This document shows, piece by piece, positions 51,620 to 60,323 of a stretch of 64,000 nucleotides of DNA. The position numbers and the translations under genes are program-made. The stretch is from Halomonas socia (lineage in GTDB: Bacteria; Pseudomonadota; Gammaproteobacteria; Pseudomonadales; Halomonadaceae), in contig NZ_CP048812.1 of the NCBI RefSeq assembly GCF_010977575.1, forward strand, positions 2,604,001 through 2,668,000. The letters are read 5' to 3'. Within the stretch, counting starts at the first letter, position 1. Each line of letters opens with the position of its first letter. A model generated the notes under the pieces. The model searched no databases. It was not told the origin of the DNA and worked only from the letters and a program-made list of their open reading frames with translations.

Positions 51620-52771
51620 ATGGCTACTCAACGACTTGGCATCATCATGAATGGCGTGACTGGCCGCATGGGCATGAATCAGCACTTGATTCGCTCGATC
51701 CTGGCTATTCGTGAACAGGGCGGTGTGGTGCTGTCCAGTGGTGATCGGGTACTACCTGATCCAATACTGGTCGGCCGTAACGCCGATAAGCTGCGACGGC
51801 TGGCAGAGGAGTATGGCGTAGAGCGCTGGACCACCGACTTGGATGCGGCCTTGGGCAATGCCGATGACCGCATCTTCTTCGATGCGGCGTCCACCCAGCT
51901 GCGCTGCGACCTGCTGCGCAAGGCAATTGCCGCTGGCAAGCACGTCTACTGCGAGAAGCCGATTGCCGAGAACCTGGCCGATGCCCTGGGGATTGCGCGT
52001 ATCGCCGAGAAAGCCGGCATCAAGAACGGCGCGGTGCAGGACAAACTATGGCTACCCGGGTTATTGAAGCTGCAGCGGCTTAACGAGGCCAACTTCTTCG
52101 GGCGCATTCTCAGCGTGCATATCGATTTTGGCTACTGGGTCTTCGAAGGTGACTGGGTGCCGGCCCAGCGCCCCTCCTGGAATTACCGCAAGGAGGACGG
52201 TGGCGGCATGATCCTCGATATGATGTGCCACTGGCGCTATGTCATCGACAACCTGTTCGGTCAGCCCACTTCACTGGTATGCCTAGGAAAGACGCATATT
52301 CCCGAGCGGCGTGACGAGCAGGGCAAGGCCTATTCGGCGACGGCGGACGACGCCTGCTATGCCACCGTAGAACTCGACAACGGCGCGGTGGTGCAGATTA
52401 CCTCGAGCTGGAGCACGCGAGTGCGCCGCGACGACCTGGTGACCTTCCATGTCGACGGAACCCTCGGCTCGGCGGTGGCTGGGCTCACCGACTGCCATAT
52501 CCAGCCACGAGCGGCGACGCCCAAGCCAGTCTGGAACCCGGATCAGCAGCAGACGCTGGACTTTTTCAGCGACTGGCAGCCGGTACCCGAGCGCGAGCCG
52601 ATGGAGAATGCCTTCAAGCGGCAGTGGGAGTTGTTCATCCGCCATGTGGTGGAAGATGCCCCCTATCGCTGGACGCTGCGGGAGGCCGCCAAGGGTGTGC
52701 AGTTTGCCGAACTGGCACTGCAGAGCTCCGCTGAGCGCCGCTGGTTGGATATTCCGGCGCTGGAGGCCTGA
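51620..52771 (+). CDS. Gfo/Idh/MocA family NAD(P)-dependent oxidoreductase
   Basis: The 383-residue protein has an N-terminal Rossmann domain ([10 protein letters not shown], residues 11-20, with the GxxGxxG-like loop), the signature [13 protein letters not shown] (Glu112-Lys113-Pro114) and a C-terminal GFO/IDH/MocA alpha/beta domain with [17 protein letters not shown], where the catalytic His is expected. Members oxidise a hydroxyl of sugars, sugar acids or inositols to a ketone. GAGG lies seven bases before the chosen ATG; the longer frame adds 13 residues. In context it would make the keto intermediate for the isomerases. Confidence 0.88.
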   Translation: MATQRLGIIMNGVTGRMGMNQHLIRSILAIREQGGVVLSSGDRVLPDPILVGRNADKLRRLAEEYGVERWTTDLDAALGNADDRIFFDAASTQLRCDLLRKAIAAGKHVYCEKPIAENLADALGIARIAEKAGIKNGAVQDKLWLPGLLKLQRLNEANFFGRILSVHIDFGYWVFEGDWVPAQRPSWNYRKEDGGGMILDMMCHWRYVIDNLFGQPTSLVCLGKTHIPERRDEQGKAYSATADDACYATVELDNGAVVQITSSWSTRVRRDDLVTFHVDGTLGSAVAGLTDCHIQPRAATPKPVWNPDQQQTLDFFSDWQPVPEREPMENAFKRQWELFIRHVVEDAPYRWTLREAAKGVQFAELALQSSAERRWLDIPALEA

Positions 52772-52772
52772 C

Positions 52773-53939
52773 ATGAGTCGACTGATTCTGCCTAACCGAG
52801 CCGGCGATCTGGAGTGTTATACCCTTGGTGAGCCACTGAACTTTACAGCTGCGCGCGCCCATACCCCCACGCGGATCGCTTATGCGGCAGCCCATGTGGT
52901 GGCGGATCCACTGGCGACGTCAGACCCATGGCTTGATGTCTCGCTGGACTGGGAACGTACCCTCGATTATCGGCGTTATCTGTGGGGGCTGGGCTTCGGC
53001 GTTGCCGAGGCGATGGATACTGCCCAGCGTGGTATGGGGCTGGACTGGCCGACTAGCCTCGAGTTGATTCGCCGCTCGCTGGATGCTTCTCGGGACGTGC
53101 CGGGAGCCGTGATTGCCTGCGGCTGTGGCACCGACCATGTCGCTCCTGAGGCGTGCCGCAATCTGGATGACGTGATCCGCGCCTATGAGGAGCAGATGGC
53201 GGCCATCGAGGGCCTCGGTGGGCGGTTGATTCTGATGGCCAGCCGCGCCTTGGCGGCGCTGGCCGCATCGCCGGACGACTACATAAAGGTCTATGGCAGG
53301 ATCCTCTCCCAGGCCCGTGAGCCGGTGATCCTGCACTGGCTGGGTGAAATGTTCGACCCGGCGTTGGCAGGCTACTGGGGGCACAGAGACCCTGACGCCG
53401 CCATGCAGGTGTGCCTTGGCGTCATCGGCGAGCATGCCGACAAGGTCGATGGCATCAAGATCTCGCTGCTCGACGCCGACAAGGAGACTGCCATGCGCCA
53501 GCAGCTGCCAGCGGGCGTGAAGATGTACAGCGGTGACGACTTCAACTACCCGAGCCTGATCGCTGGTGATGCACAGGGCCATAGTCATGCGCTGCTGGGC
53601 ATCTTCGACGCCATTGCACCGGCTGCCGCCGCCGCACTGGCGGCGCTGGATGACGGCGATATGGAGGCCTATGAACGCATTTTTGCCCCCACCGTGCCCC
53701 TGTCGCGGCATATCTTCGCGTCGCCTACCCGCTTCTACAAGACCGGGGTGGTGTTCATGGCCTACCTCAACGGCCACCAGGATCATTTCACCATGGTGGG
53801 TGGTCAGGAGAGTACGCGCTCGACCCTGCACCTAGCCGAACTGTTCCGCCTGGCCGATCGTGCCGGTTTGCTGCGTGATCCGGCACTGGCCGCAAGTCGC
53901 ATGGCGGGCGTGATGGCTACCAGGGGAGTGGCGCAATGA
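52773..53939 (+). CDS. DUF993 family protein, dihydrodipicolinate-synthase-like TIM barrel
   Basis: The 388-residue protein matches the DUF993 family, often named dihydrodipicolinate-synthase family in databases. A Lys in the stretch VDGIKIS (Lys229) occupies the position where class I aldolases of this fold form a Schiff base, followed by MYSGDDFNYPSLIAGDAQGHSHALLG. A retro-aldol or pyruvate-lyase step is therefore plausible but unproven. GGAGG is six bases before the ATG, which is two bases after the dehydrogenase stop. It overlaps the next gene by four bases. Confidence 0.8.
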   Translation: MSRLILPNRAGDLECYTLGEPLNFTAARAHTPTRIAYAAAHVVADPLATSDPWLDVSLDWERTLDYRRYLWGLGFGVAEAMDTAQRGMGLDWPTSLELIRRSLDASRDVPGAVIACGCGTDHVAPEACRNLDDVIRAYEEQMAAIEGLGGRLILMASRALAALAASPDDYIKVYGRILSQAREPVILHWLGEMFDPALAGYWGHRDPDAAMQVCLGVIGEHADKVDGIKISLLDADKETAMRQQLPAGVKMYSGDDFNYPSLIAGDAQGHSHALLGIFDAIAPAAAAALAALDDGDMEAYERIFAPTVPLSRHIFASPTRFYKTGVVFMAYLNGHQDHFTMVGGQESTRSTLHLAELFRLADRAGLLRDPALAASRMAGVMATRGVAQ

Positions 53940-54775
53940 GTGCACGTCCATTGACCGATCTACGGCGTCTGTCGATCAACGATGCGACCACCAAGGTGCA
54001 GTGGACGCTGGAGGAGGAGATCCGCGGCTATGCCGAGTTAGGCATCCCGGGAATCTCGATCTGGAGAGACAAGCTCGCTGAATGCGGCGTAGCCAAGGCT
54101 GCGGCCCTGTTGCGGGAGCACCGCATGACCGTGACCGGGCTCTGCCGTGGCGGCATGTTTCCCGCAGCGACTGCGGCGCAGCGTCAGGCAGCCATCGAAG
54201 ACAACTGGCGTGCGATCGATGATGCTGCAGCGCTTGAGGCGCAGTGCTTGGTGCTGGTGGTGGGTGGCTTGCCGCCAGGCTCGCGGGACATTATCGGCGC
54301 CCGGCAGATGGTGCTGGATGGCCTGCACGCCATCATCGAGCATGCTCGCCAGGCCGGCATGCCGCTAGCCATCGAGCCGCTGCATCCGATGTACGCGGCT
54401 GATCGCGCTTGCGTCAATAGCATGGCCCAGGCCAACGACCTGTGCGACGCCGTGGGCGAGGGCCTGGGGATCGCTCTGGACGTTTTCCACGTGTGGTGGG
54501 ACCCCATGCTGGAGGCTGAAATTCGACGTGCCGGCAAGTCTCGCCTGCTGGCGTTTCATATCTGTGACTGGCTGGTGCCGATGCAGGACATGCTGCTCGA
54601 CCGCGGCATGATGGGCGACGGTGTCATCGATATACCACTGATTCGCGGATGGGTGGAAGATGCCGGTTACGACGGTTTTCACGAAGTAGAGATTTTTTCC
54701 GCCCACCACTGGTGGAAAAAGCCGGCACCCGACGTGCTGGAGGTGTGCAAGGCGCGCTATCTAAGTGTGGTATGA
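53936..54775 (+). CDS. Sugar phosphate isomerase/epimerase-type TIM-barrel protein (second copy)
   Basis: The 279-residue protein is another xylose-isomerase-like TIM barrel with metal ligands at Glu147 (LAIEPLHP), Asp182 (ALDVFHVWWDP), His208 (AFHICDW) and Glu252 (EVEIFS). The H-I-C-D-W element and the following MLLDRGMMGDGVIDI segment are typical of the family. It is the last enzyme gene of the operon and is translationally coupled to the DUF993 gene. Having two such enzymes beside one Gfo/Idh/MocA dehydrogenase resembles keto-sugar eliminase systems. Confidence 0.85.
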   Translation: MSARPLTDLRRLSINDATTKVQWTLEEEIRGYAELGIPGISIWRDKLAECGVAKAAALLREHRMTVTGLCRGGMFPAATAAQRQAAIEDNWRAIDDAAALEAQCLVLVVGGLPPGSRDIIGARQMVLDGLHAIIEHARQAGMPLAIEPLHPMYAADRACVNSMAQANDLCDAVGEGLGIALDVFHVWWDPMLEAEIRRAGKSRLLAFHICDWLVPMQDMLLDRGMMGDGVIDIPLIRGWVEDAGYDGFHEVEIFSAHHWWKKPAPDVLEVCKARYLSVV

Positions 54776-54814
54776 GCGATAGAGCGTCAAACAACGACAA
54801 CAATGGAGACAGCC

Positions 54815-55849
54815 ATGCAAATCCAACGCTACATCAAGACTGGCAGCATGATGCTTGCCGCTTCGCTGGTTTCCAGCTTGGCACTAGCCCAGGAATGGGA
54901 GCCTGAACAGCCGATCAATATCATTGTGCCCTGGGGGGCAGGGGGCTCGACGGACCAGGTTACGCGTGCCACGGCGCCGATTCTTTCTGAGGCTCTTGGC
55001 CAGAATATCGTAATCGTCAATCAGGCCGGTGCATCTGGGGCGATCGGGACCCGTGAAGTCCTGGAAGGTGATCTCGACGGATACACTTGGACCGCTAATG
55101 CCATCGCAAACAACGCGAACTATGCGGTGACCGGGCTGATTGAAGACACCGATATCGATGACTGGCATATCTATCTGTCGGTGGCCAATGTGCCTGTGGT
55201 CAGTGTACCTGCCGACAGTGAGTTCGAGGATTTTGGGGACTTGCTACGGGGCTTTCAGGAGCGTGGTCGTGAGATCACTGTGGCCACAGCAGGTGTGACC
55301 TCGTCGGGTGGCACGGCGATTGGCAGCTTAAGCGAGACGGGTGAGTTCGAGTACCGCATGATCACCTACGACGGTGGTAATCCTGCAGTAGTGGCGGCCG
55401 CTCGCGGTGAGGCCATGGTCACCACTCAGTTGGCGGTGGAACAGTCCGAGATGATCCGTGGTGGTCGGCTGCGGCCCTTGGCAGTATTAAGTGATACCGC
55501 GCTGACTATCGAAGGGGCCGATCCGATTCCGCCGGTGACGGAATGGTTGCCCGATCTGCCCATTGCCCCCGATTACTTCGGTATCTTCCTGCCGCGCGGC
55601 GTTCCCGACAATGTGGTAGCTACCATGGATCGCATCTGGGAAGAGCAAGTGATGAACTCCGATGCACTGCGCGACTATGCGGATCGCCAGGGGGCGGTAT
55701 TCGATCCCTCCTATGGTGAGGAGGCTCGGGCGCGTGCCATGCCGATCGCCATCCAGGAAGCGTGCGCCTATGTGGAGCGTGGTGAAGCCGAAATTGATCC
55801 CATCGAGATAGGCATCGACTGCGATACTCGCACGGAAGTCGAGCGCTGA
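54815..55849 (+). CDS. tctC: Tripartite tricarboxylate transporter substrate-binding protein (TctC family)
   Basis: The 344-residue protein has a signal peptide ending in ALA before QEWEPEQPINIIVPWGAGGSTDQVTR, the hallmark of TctC/Bug receptors. The carboxylate-binding loops are seen in VNQAGASGAIGTREVL and VATAGVTSSGGTAIG. It captures an organic anion in the periplasm for the TctAB membrane pair. GGAG lies before the second in-frame ATG, which was therefore chosen. Its position after five enzyme genes suggests that the transported carboxylate is the pathway substrate. Confidence 0.92.
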   Translation: MQIQRYIKTGSMMLAASLVSSLALAQEWEPEQPINIIVPWGAGGSTDQVTRATAPILSEALGQNIVIVNQAGASGAIGTREVLEGDLDGYTWTANAIANNANYAVTGLIEDTDIDDWHIYLSVANVPVVSVPADSEFEDFGDLLRGFQERGREITVATAGVTSSGGTAIGSLSETGEFEYRMITYDGGNPAVVAAARGEAMVTTQLAVEQSEMIRGGRLRPLAVLSDTALTIEGADPIPPVTEWLPDLPIAPDYFGIFLPRGVPDNVVATMDRIWEEQVMNSDALRDYADRQGAVFDPSYGEEARARAMPIAIQEACAYVERGEAEIDPIEIGIDCDTRTEVER

Positions 55850-55920
55850 TCCCTCCATGCCTTGGCCTGTGCCACCTCAGGTGGCGCTGGCCCGGCCGTT
55901 AACTTTGAAAGGAGAGGATG

Positions 55921-56439
55921 ATGGAAGAAGGTAGGCAATCAACGCGAGCTGATCTGGTGACTGGCGTCGTCTTCATTCTGCTGGGGTTGACGGTGGCCTT
56001 TGCGGCCTGGGAGATGCCCCGGTTTGCTAACCGTGGAGTGCATCCTCTGGCGGCGCCCGGCCTAGTGCCACTACTGCTGGGTGGTTTGCTGGCGCTATGC
56101 GGTGCACTGCTCAGTTGGCGCGCCGCAAGGCAGGGAGGGATTGCCAAACTATCACGACAGACATCGTGGAAGATGCTGGTCGCCAGCGCAGAGTCACGCC
56201 GGCTATGGACCATGATTGCACTGACTCTAGTCTATACCTTGATCCTACTGGGTTGGCTGCCGTTCTGGCTTGCCACGGGTCTTTACGTGTGGGTGACGAT
56301 CGTCATATTCGAAACTGTGCTTTCGGATAAATCACGCTCCCTGAGGCGCAGCATCGTCCTGGCTCTCTTTCAGGCGATCGTGGTAGCCATCATTGTGACG
56401 CTCGTCTTTCAGTACGGTTTTCTGGTACGTCTGCCCTGA
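55921..56439 (+). CDS. tctB: Tripartite tricarboxylate transporter small membrane subunit (TctB family)
   Basis: The 172-residue protein has about four hydrophobic segments (near residues 12-30, 43-62, 98-115 and 142-165) and the RFANRGVHPLAAPGLVPLLLGGLLALCG stretch typical of TctB. It partners TctA in the inner membrane. Two adjacent ATG codons follow GGAGAGG; the second has the better spacing. The order tctC-tctB-tctA is as usual for TTT systems. Confidence 0.88.
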   Translation: MEEGRQSTRADLVTGVVFILLGLTVAFAAWEMPRFANRGVHPLAAPGLVPLLLGGLLALCGALLSWRAARQGGIAKLSRQTSWKMLVASAESRRLWTMIALTLVYTLILLGWLPFWLATGLYVWVTIVIFETVLSDKSRSLRRSIVLALFQAIVVAIIVTLVFQYGFLVRLP

Positions 56440-56457
56440 CCCAAGGAGAGAGTCGCT

Positions 56458-56511
56458 ATGTTCATGATAGAAGGACTGAGCATGCTGGGGGGGGCATTCA
56501 ACATTTCTTGA
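56458..56511 (+). other. Displaced 5' end of tctA, out of frame at a G8 run
   Basis: AAGGAGAG (56443-56450) is seven bases before an ATG that opens a 17-codon frame ending TGA at 56511. Its first residues (MFMIEGLSMLGG) look like a TctA N-terminus, and the downstream frame resumes as IQHFLTPLSLFN only if one base is added to the run of eight G at 56487-56494. Nine G would join the two into a single protein with a good ribosome binding site. As it stands the tctA frame has no well-placed start. Confidence 0.8.
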
Positions 56512-58010
56512 CCCCACTCAGCTTGTTCAATGTCGCCTGGGCGACCCTGCTAGGTATCGTTATCGGTATGCTGCCGGGGCTGACTGCCACCATGGGTGTG
56601 GCACTACTGGTGACGCTGACATATGGGATGCCGGGAGATCAGGCGATCCTAACGTTGATCTGTATGTATGTCGGGGCTATTTACGGTGGTAGTCGTAGTG
56701 CTATCTTGCTGAATATCCCCGGCACACCGGCTAGTGCCGCGACCAGCCTGGATGGATTTCCGCTAGCGCAGCAGGGAAAAGCGGGATATGCCATGGGGTT
56801 GGCAACGGTCAGCTCGGCGATAGGAACCGTCATTGGCATTATTTGCTTGGCGGTATTTGCTCCACTGCTAGCAGAGCTGGCCTTTGACTTCGGTACCTAT
56901 GAGTTTTTCTGGCTGGCCGTATTCGGGGTCGTGATTTCCGGACGCCTGACCGCCCTGGGAGATCCCTTGAAGGGCTACATTGCCGGAATTCTTGGGCTTC
57001 TCGTTGCAATGGTTGGAATGGAAAGCTTGCAAGCTTATCAGCGTTTCACCTTCGGTGCTCACCAACTTTCCGGAGGGGTGGATATTATACCGGCAATGGT
57101 TGGAGCCTTCGGTTTTGCTGAGATATTAACCGTTATGCGGCGCCGCTATGACGCCAAGGTGCTGGTGTCGAAAGATAGAGTGGTGCCTCGCTTCAAGGAT
57201 GTCTGGCGATTTAAAAGAACATCGGTACGCTCGGGGATAATCGGAACTTTTGTGGGTGTCGTGCCTGGTGTTGGTGAGGATATCGGCAGTTGGGCATCGT
57301 ACGCTGCTGCTCGGCGTGCCAGCAAAGAGAAAGAGATGTTCGGCAAAGGGTCTTATGAGGGGCTGACGGCAGCTGAAACCGGTAACAGTGCCGTTATTCC
57401 TGGCGCACTGATTCCTGTGTTGACACTGGCAATTCCTGGCTCTACGGCAGCTGCCGTGCTGATTGCCGCCATGTTGATTCATGATATTCGTCCGGGGCCG
57501 ATGCTAATGATCGAGAATCCCGAGTTTCTCTATCAAGTCGTCGCCATGTTGTTATTCACCACCTTGGCGATTACGCTCTATGGCTTGTCATTGACCAAGA
57601 TGCTGGTGAAAGTTCTCGCTATTCCGCGCGAGAAGTTGATGCCGGTGGTATATGTGCTCTGTGTCATAGGCCCCTTCGCCATATCGCAGAGGATGTTTGA
57701 TGTATATGTCATGGTGTTTTTTGGGTTGGCGGGGTTTGTGTTGCGTGAGATGAAGTATCCGATGGCACCCATCGTGCTTGGGATTATCTTGGGAACACTT
57801 TTGGACACCAATCTGCGTCGTGGCCTGGCCTTGACCGACGGTGATCCAACACCTTTCTTTACCCGTCCAATCAGTATGTTACTATGTGGAGTGACGTTGC
57901 TGGTGATCTTGATAAGTATCCCTGTGGTGAGTCGGGCGTTGGGCCGGCTATTTCAGCCACTAAGGTTGCATAGAAGACTGACAAAAAAGCCAGGCATGAA
58001 TGATGATTGA
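56508..58010 (+). CDS. tctA: Tripartite tricarboxylate transporter large membrane subunit (TctA family), 5' end frameshifted
   Basis: The frame encodes 500 residues of a polytopic TctA protein: GIVIGMLPGLTATMGVALL, the YGGSRSAILLNIPGTPASAATSLDG block and GVVPGVGEDIGSWASY with its Pro-Gly loop. About 11-12 hydrophobic segments are visible. The annotated TTG at 56508 is only the first possible start; no ribosome binding site precedes it. The natural N-terminus of about 17 residues, with its own ribosome binding site, is in another frame before a G8 run. The base composition is clearly lower in GC than the flanking genes. Function depends on whether the frameshift is real. Confidence 0.88.
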   Translation: MTPLSLFNVAWATLLGIVIGMLPGLTATMGVALLVTLTYGMPGDQAILTLICMYVGAIYGGSRSAILLNIPGTPASAATSLDGFPLAQQGKAGYAMGLATVSSAIGTVIGIICLAVFAPLLAELAFDFGTYEFFWLAVFGVVISGRLTALGDPLKGYIAGILGLLVAMVGMESLQAYQRFTFGAHQLSGGVDIIPAMVGAFGFAEILTVMRRRYDAKVLVSKDRVVPRFKDVWRFKRTSVRSGIIGTFVGVVPGVGEDIGSWASYAAARRASKEKEMFGKGSYEGLTAAETGNSAVIPGALIPVLTLAIPGSTAAAVLIAAMLIHDIRPGPMLMIENPEFLYQVVAMLLFTTLAITLYGLSLTKMLVKVLAIPREKLMPVVYVLCVIGPFAISQRMFDVYVMVFFGLAGFVLREMKYPMAPIVLGIILGTLLDTNLRRGLALTDGDPTPFFTRPISMLLCGVTLLVILISIPVVSRALGRLFQPLRLHRRLTKKPGMNDD

Positions 58011-58031
58011 ACTGACGTAAGGTGCCGTACC

Positions 58032-58660
58032 GTGGCTCGAAAACGCAATCCGGAACTAACTAAAGGGGATATCCTCAGGGCGGCACACGACGAATTTTGT
58101 GAGCGTGGGTTCGATGGTGCTAGAGTCGATAATATTGCGTCTCGTGCTGGCGCCAATAAGAGGTTGTTGTATCACTATTTTGGAGATAAAGAAGAGCTAT
58201 ATTGTGCGGTGTTGTCCGACGCTTACCGCACCATCAGGGCTGGGGAAAAAGAGCTGAGTCTTGATAAATATTCCCCGAAGACGCTATGGATAGGTTGGTG
58301 CGCTTCACTTTCCGGCACTTTCATCAGAACCCTTGGTTTATCCGTCTGTTGACGACAGAAAACCTCTACCATGCGCGATTCCTTAAGCTGCTCCCCGAGA
58401 TAAGGGAGTTGCACTCGCCGCTTGTGGCGCAAATACAGACCTTGATCGAGCGTGGCGCCGAGAAAGGTGTGTTCCGGCGTGATGTCGATCCGGTTCAGCT
58501 ATATATATCGATCGCTGCGCTAGGCTATTTCTATCTCTCTAATATCCATACCTTGTCGGTAATTTTCGACACTGACCTTGCACATATCACCTTGATTCAG
58601 GAGCGCGAAGCACACGCCGTAGCAATGGTATTGGACCATTTGCGCGCGATACCTGCGTAA
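58032..58660 (+). pseudogene. TetR/AcrR family regulator of the catabolic operon, disrupted by a frameshift
   Basis: Frame 1, from a GTG at 58032, gives a normal TetR DNA-binding domain (KGDILRAAHDEFCERGFDGARVDNIASRAGANKRLLYHYFGDKEELY) but ends at 58352. A shifted frame from about 58280 continues with the ligand domain (MDRLVRFTFRHFHQNPWFIRLLTTENL... to 58660). Adding one base near 58278-58281 (SPK-DAMDRL) would join them into one protein of about 209 residues. It follows tctA and is the probable ligand of the paired AAGTAACyATTTGGTT sites. It could be a true pseudogene or a sequence error. Confidence 0.85.
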
Positions 58661-58662
58661 TC

Positions 58663-58944
58663 TCAAGCATTGTCCAGCAGCGACAGCTGGCGCACCGCAT
58701 CGCGCCCCTCGGGGGTGTCGTCCTGGACGTCCAGCACCTTGTGAAAGCCCCGCGAGGCCTGGATATGGCCGATGTCGTCGAGCCACATCATCGCCTGGGC
58801 GTAGTCGTCGGCGAGCTGATGCTTGAGACCGCCGAACTGGGTGCCGATCTGTCCCCAGGCGCGGCTGAAGATCCAGTCGCCGAACATGTCCTGGTGGATA
58901 TGCACCAGCATGTAGTCATGCTCACTTTCCCAGCGGACGATCAT
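58663..58944 (-). CDS. Small stand-alone WGR-domain-like protein
   Basis: The 93-residue product is almost entirely one domain: YMLVHIHQDMFGDWIFSRAWGQIGTQFGG followed by a helix AMMWLDDIGHIQASRGF. This matches the WGR domain pattern (Trp-Gly-Arg/Gln-Ile-Gly then Gly), known from PARPs and from bacterial MolR/YehF proteins, where it contacts DNA ends. Here Gln replaces the Arg. It is convergent with the frameshifted TetR gene, with two bases between their stops, and divergent from pdxB. No partner is encoded nearby. Confidence 0.65.
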   Translation of the reverse strand: MIVRWESEHDYMLVHIHQDMFGDWIFSRAWGQIGTQFGGLKHQLADDYAQAMMWLDDIGHIQASRGFHKVLDVQDDTPEGRDAVRQLSLLDNA

Positions 58945-59074
58945 CGGGGCTCCTGAAGGTGGTTGGCGAGCATGGTCGGGCGCTCGACGCTGATCAGCGT
59001 GCTATTGTAACGGCGCCGCCGCCCATAGCCATAGCGCTGTGCTTGCCTGCTAACGTGATAGTTGGGAGCCCCAT

Positions 59075-60235
59075 ATGCGTGTGATCGTCGATGCCAATAT
59101 TCCCGCCGCCCAGCGCTGCTTCGGAGAGCTTGGCGAGGTCATCGCGCTGCCCGGCCGCGAGATCGACGGCGCGGCGCTGGCCAGTGCCGAGGCGCTGATC
59201 GTGCGCTCGATCACCCGGGTCGATGCGGCGTTGCTCGAGGCCGCCGAGCGGGCCGGGGCACGGCTGCGCTTCGTCGGCACCTGCACCATCGGCACCGATC
59301 ATGTCGATCAGGCGGCGCTGGCTGCGCGCGGCATCGACTTCGCCAGTGCCCCGGGCTGTAACGCCGAGGCGGTGGTCGACTATGTTCTATCGAGTCTGAC
59401 GCTGCTCGCCGAGCGCACCGATGTGGCCCTTGATCGGCGTCGCATCGGCATCGTCGGGGCCGGCAACGTCGGCGAGCGGCTCTATCGGCGGCTGACGGCG
59501 CTGGGGCTCGACTGCCGACGCTGCGATCCGCCGCGTGCCGAGGCGGAGCCGGGTGAGCGCTTCTATGGCCTGGATGCGCTGTGCCAGTGGGCCGAGGTGC
59601 TGTGCCTGCACACCCCGCTGGTACCTGGTGGGCCGCATGCGACCCATCACCTGCTCAACGCCGAGCGCATTGCCGCACTCAAGCCGGGCACCTGGCTGCT
59701 CAATGCCGGGCGTGGCGACTGCCTGGATGGCACGGCACTGCGCCAGCGCCTGGCCGATGTCGGCGACCTGCACACGGTGCTCGATGTCTGGGAGGGGGAG
59801 CCGGCCATTGATGCGGCGCTATGGCAGCTGGCGGATATCGCCACGCCGCATATCGCCGGCTATAGCCTCGACGGCAAGCTGCGCGGCACCCAGCAGATCT
59901 ATGCCGCGGCGCTGCGACGCTTCGGGCTGCCGGCGCGACTGAGCTTCGAGGAGCTGGCGCCGCCACCGCCACTGACGTGCCTCGAGCTGGGCAGCGGGCT
60001 GTCACCATGGGAGGCGCTGCGGCTGTGCATGCGCGCCGTCTACGATGTGCGCCGCGACCACGACGGCCTGGCACGGATGGTGGCCGCGCTCGGCATGGCC
60101 CGAGGCTTCGACGCCTGGCGTGCCGGCTATCCGCTGCGGCGTGAATTCGCCACCCTTGAGGTGGCACTGGGCAAGGACAGCCAGTCGCTAGTGCCTCTGT
60201 TCGCCGCGGCGGGCTTTCGGGTGAGGGTGTATTGA
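59075..60235 (+). CDS. pdxB: Erythronate-4-phosphate dehydrogenase
   Basis: PdxB catalyses the second step of the DXP-dependent pyridoxal phosphate pathway. The 386-residue protein has the D-2-hydroxyacid dehydrogenase fold: the Rossmann motif GIVGAGNVGERLYRRL, the catalytic Arg in LNAGRGDCLDG, Glu in DVWEGEP and His in TPHIAGYSLDGK. The C-terminal PdxB-specific dimerisation domain (FEELAPPPPL... LRLCMRAVYDVRRD) distinguishes it from SerA. GGGAG precedes the ATG. Confidence 0.95.
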   Translation: MRVIVDANIPAAQRCFGELGEVIALPGREIDGAALASAEALIVRSITRVDAALLEAAERAGARLRFVGTCTIGTDHVDQAALAARGIDFASAPGCNAEAVVDYVLSSLTLLAERTDVALDRRRIGIVGAGNVGERLYRRLTALGLDCRRCDPPRAEAEPGERFYGLDALCQWAEVLCLHTPLVPGGPHATHHLLNAERIAALKPGTWLLNAGRGDCLDGTALRQRLADVGDLHTVLDVWEGEPAIDAALWQLADIATPHIAGYSLDGKLRGTQQIYAAALRRFGLPARLSFEELAPPPPLTCLELGSGLSPWEALRLCMRAVYDVRRDHDGLARMVAALGMARGFDAWRAGYPLRREFATLEVALGKDSQSLVPLFAAAGFRVRVY

Positions 60236-60254
60236 GCCACGAGCCATGAAAAGC

Positions 60255-60285
60255 AACGCCACCGCCCGGAGGGGCGGTGGCGTTT
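60255..60285. terminator. Rho-independent terminator between pdxB and htpX
   Basis: Perfect 13-base arms AACGCCACCGCCC/GGGCGGTGGCGTT with a GGAG loop are followed by TT on the right strand, and by TTGCTTTTC on the left. It can serve both convergent genes. Confidence 0.9.
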
Positions 60286-60323
60286 TGGTTGGTGCAGAGC
60301 CGATTTGTAAGCCAGCCGCCCGT

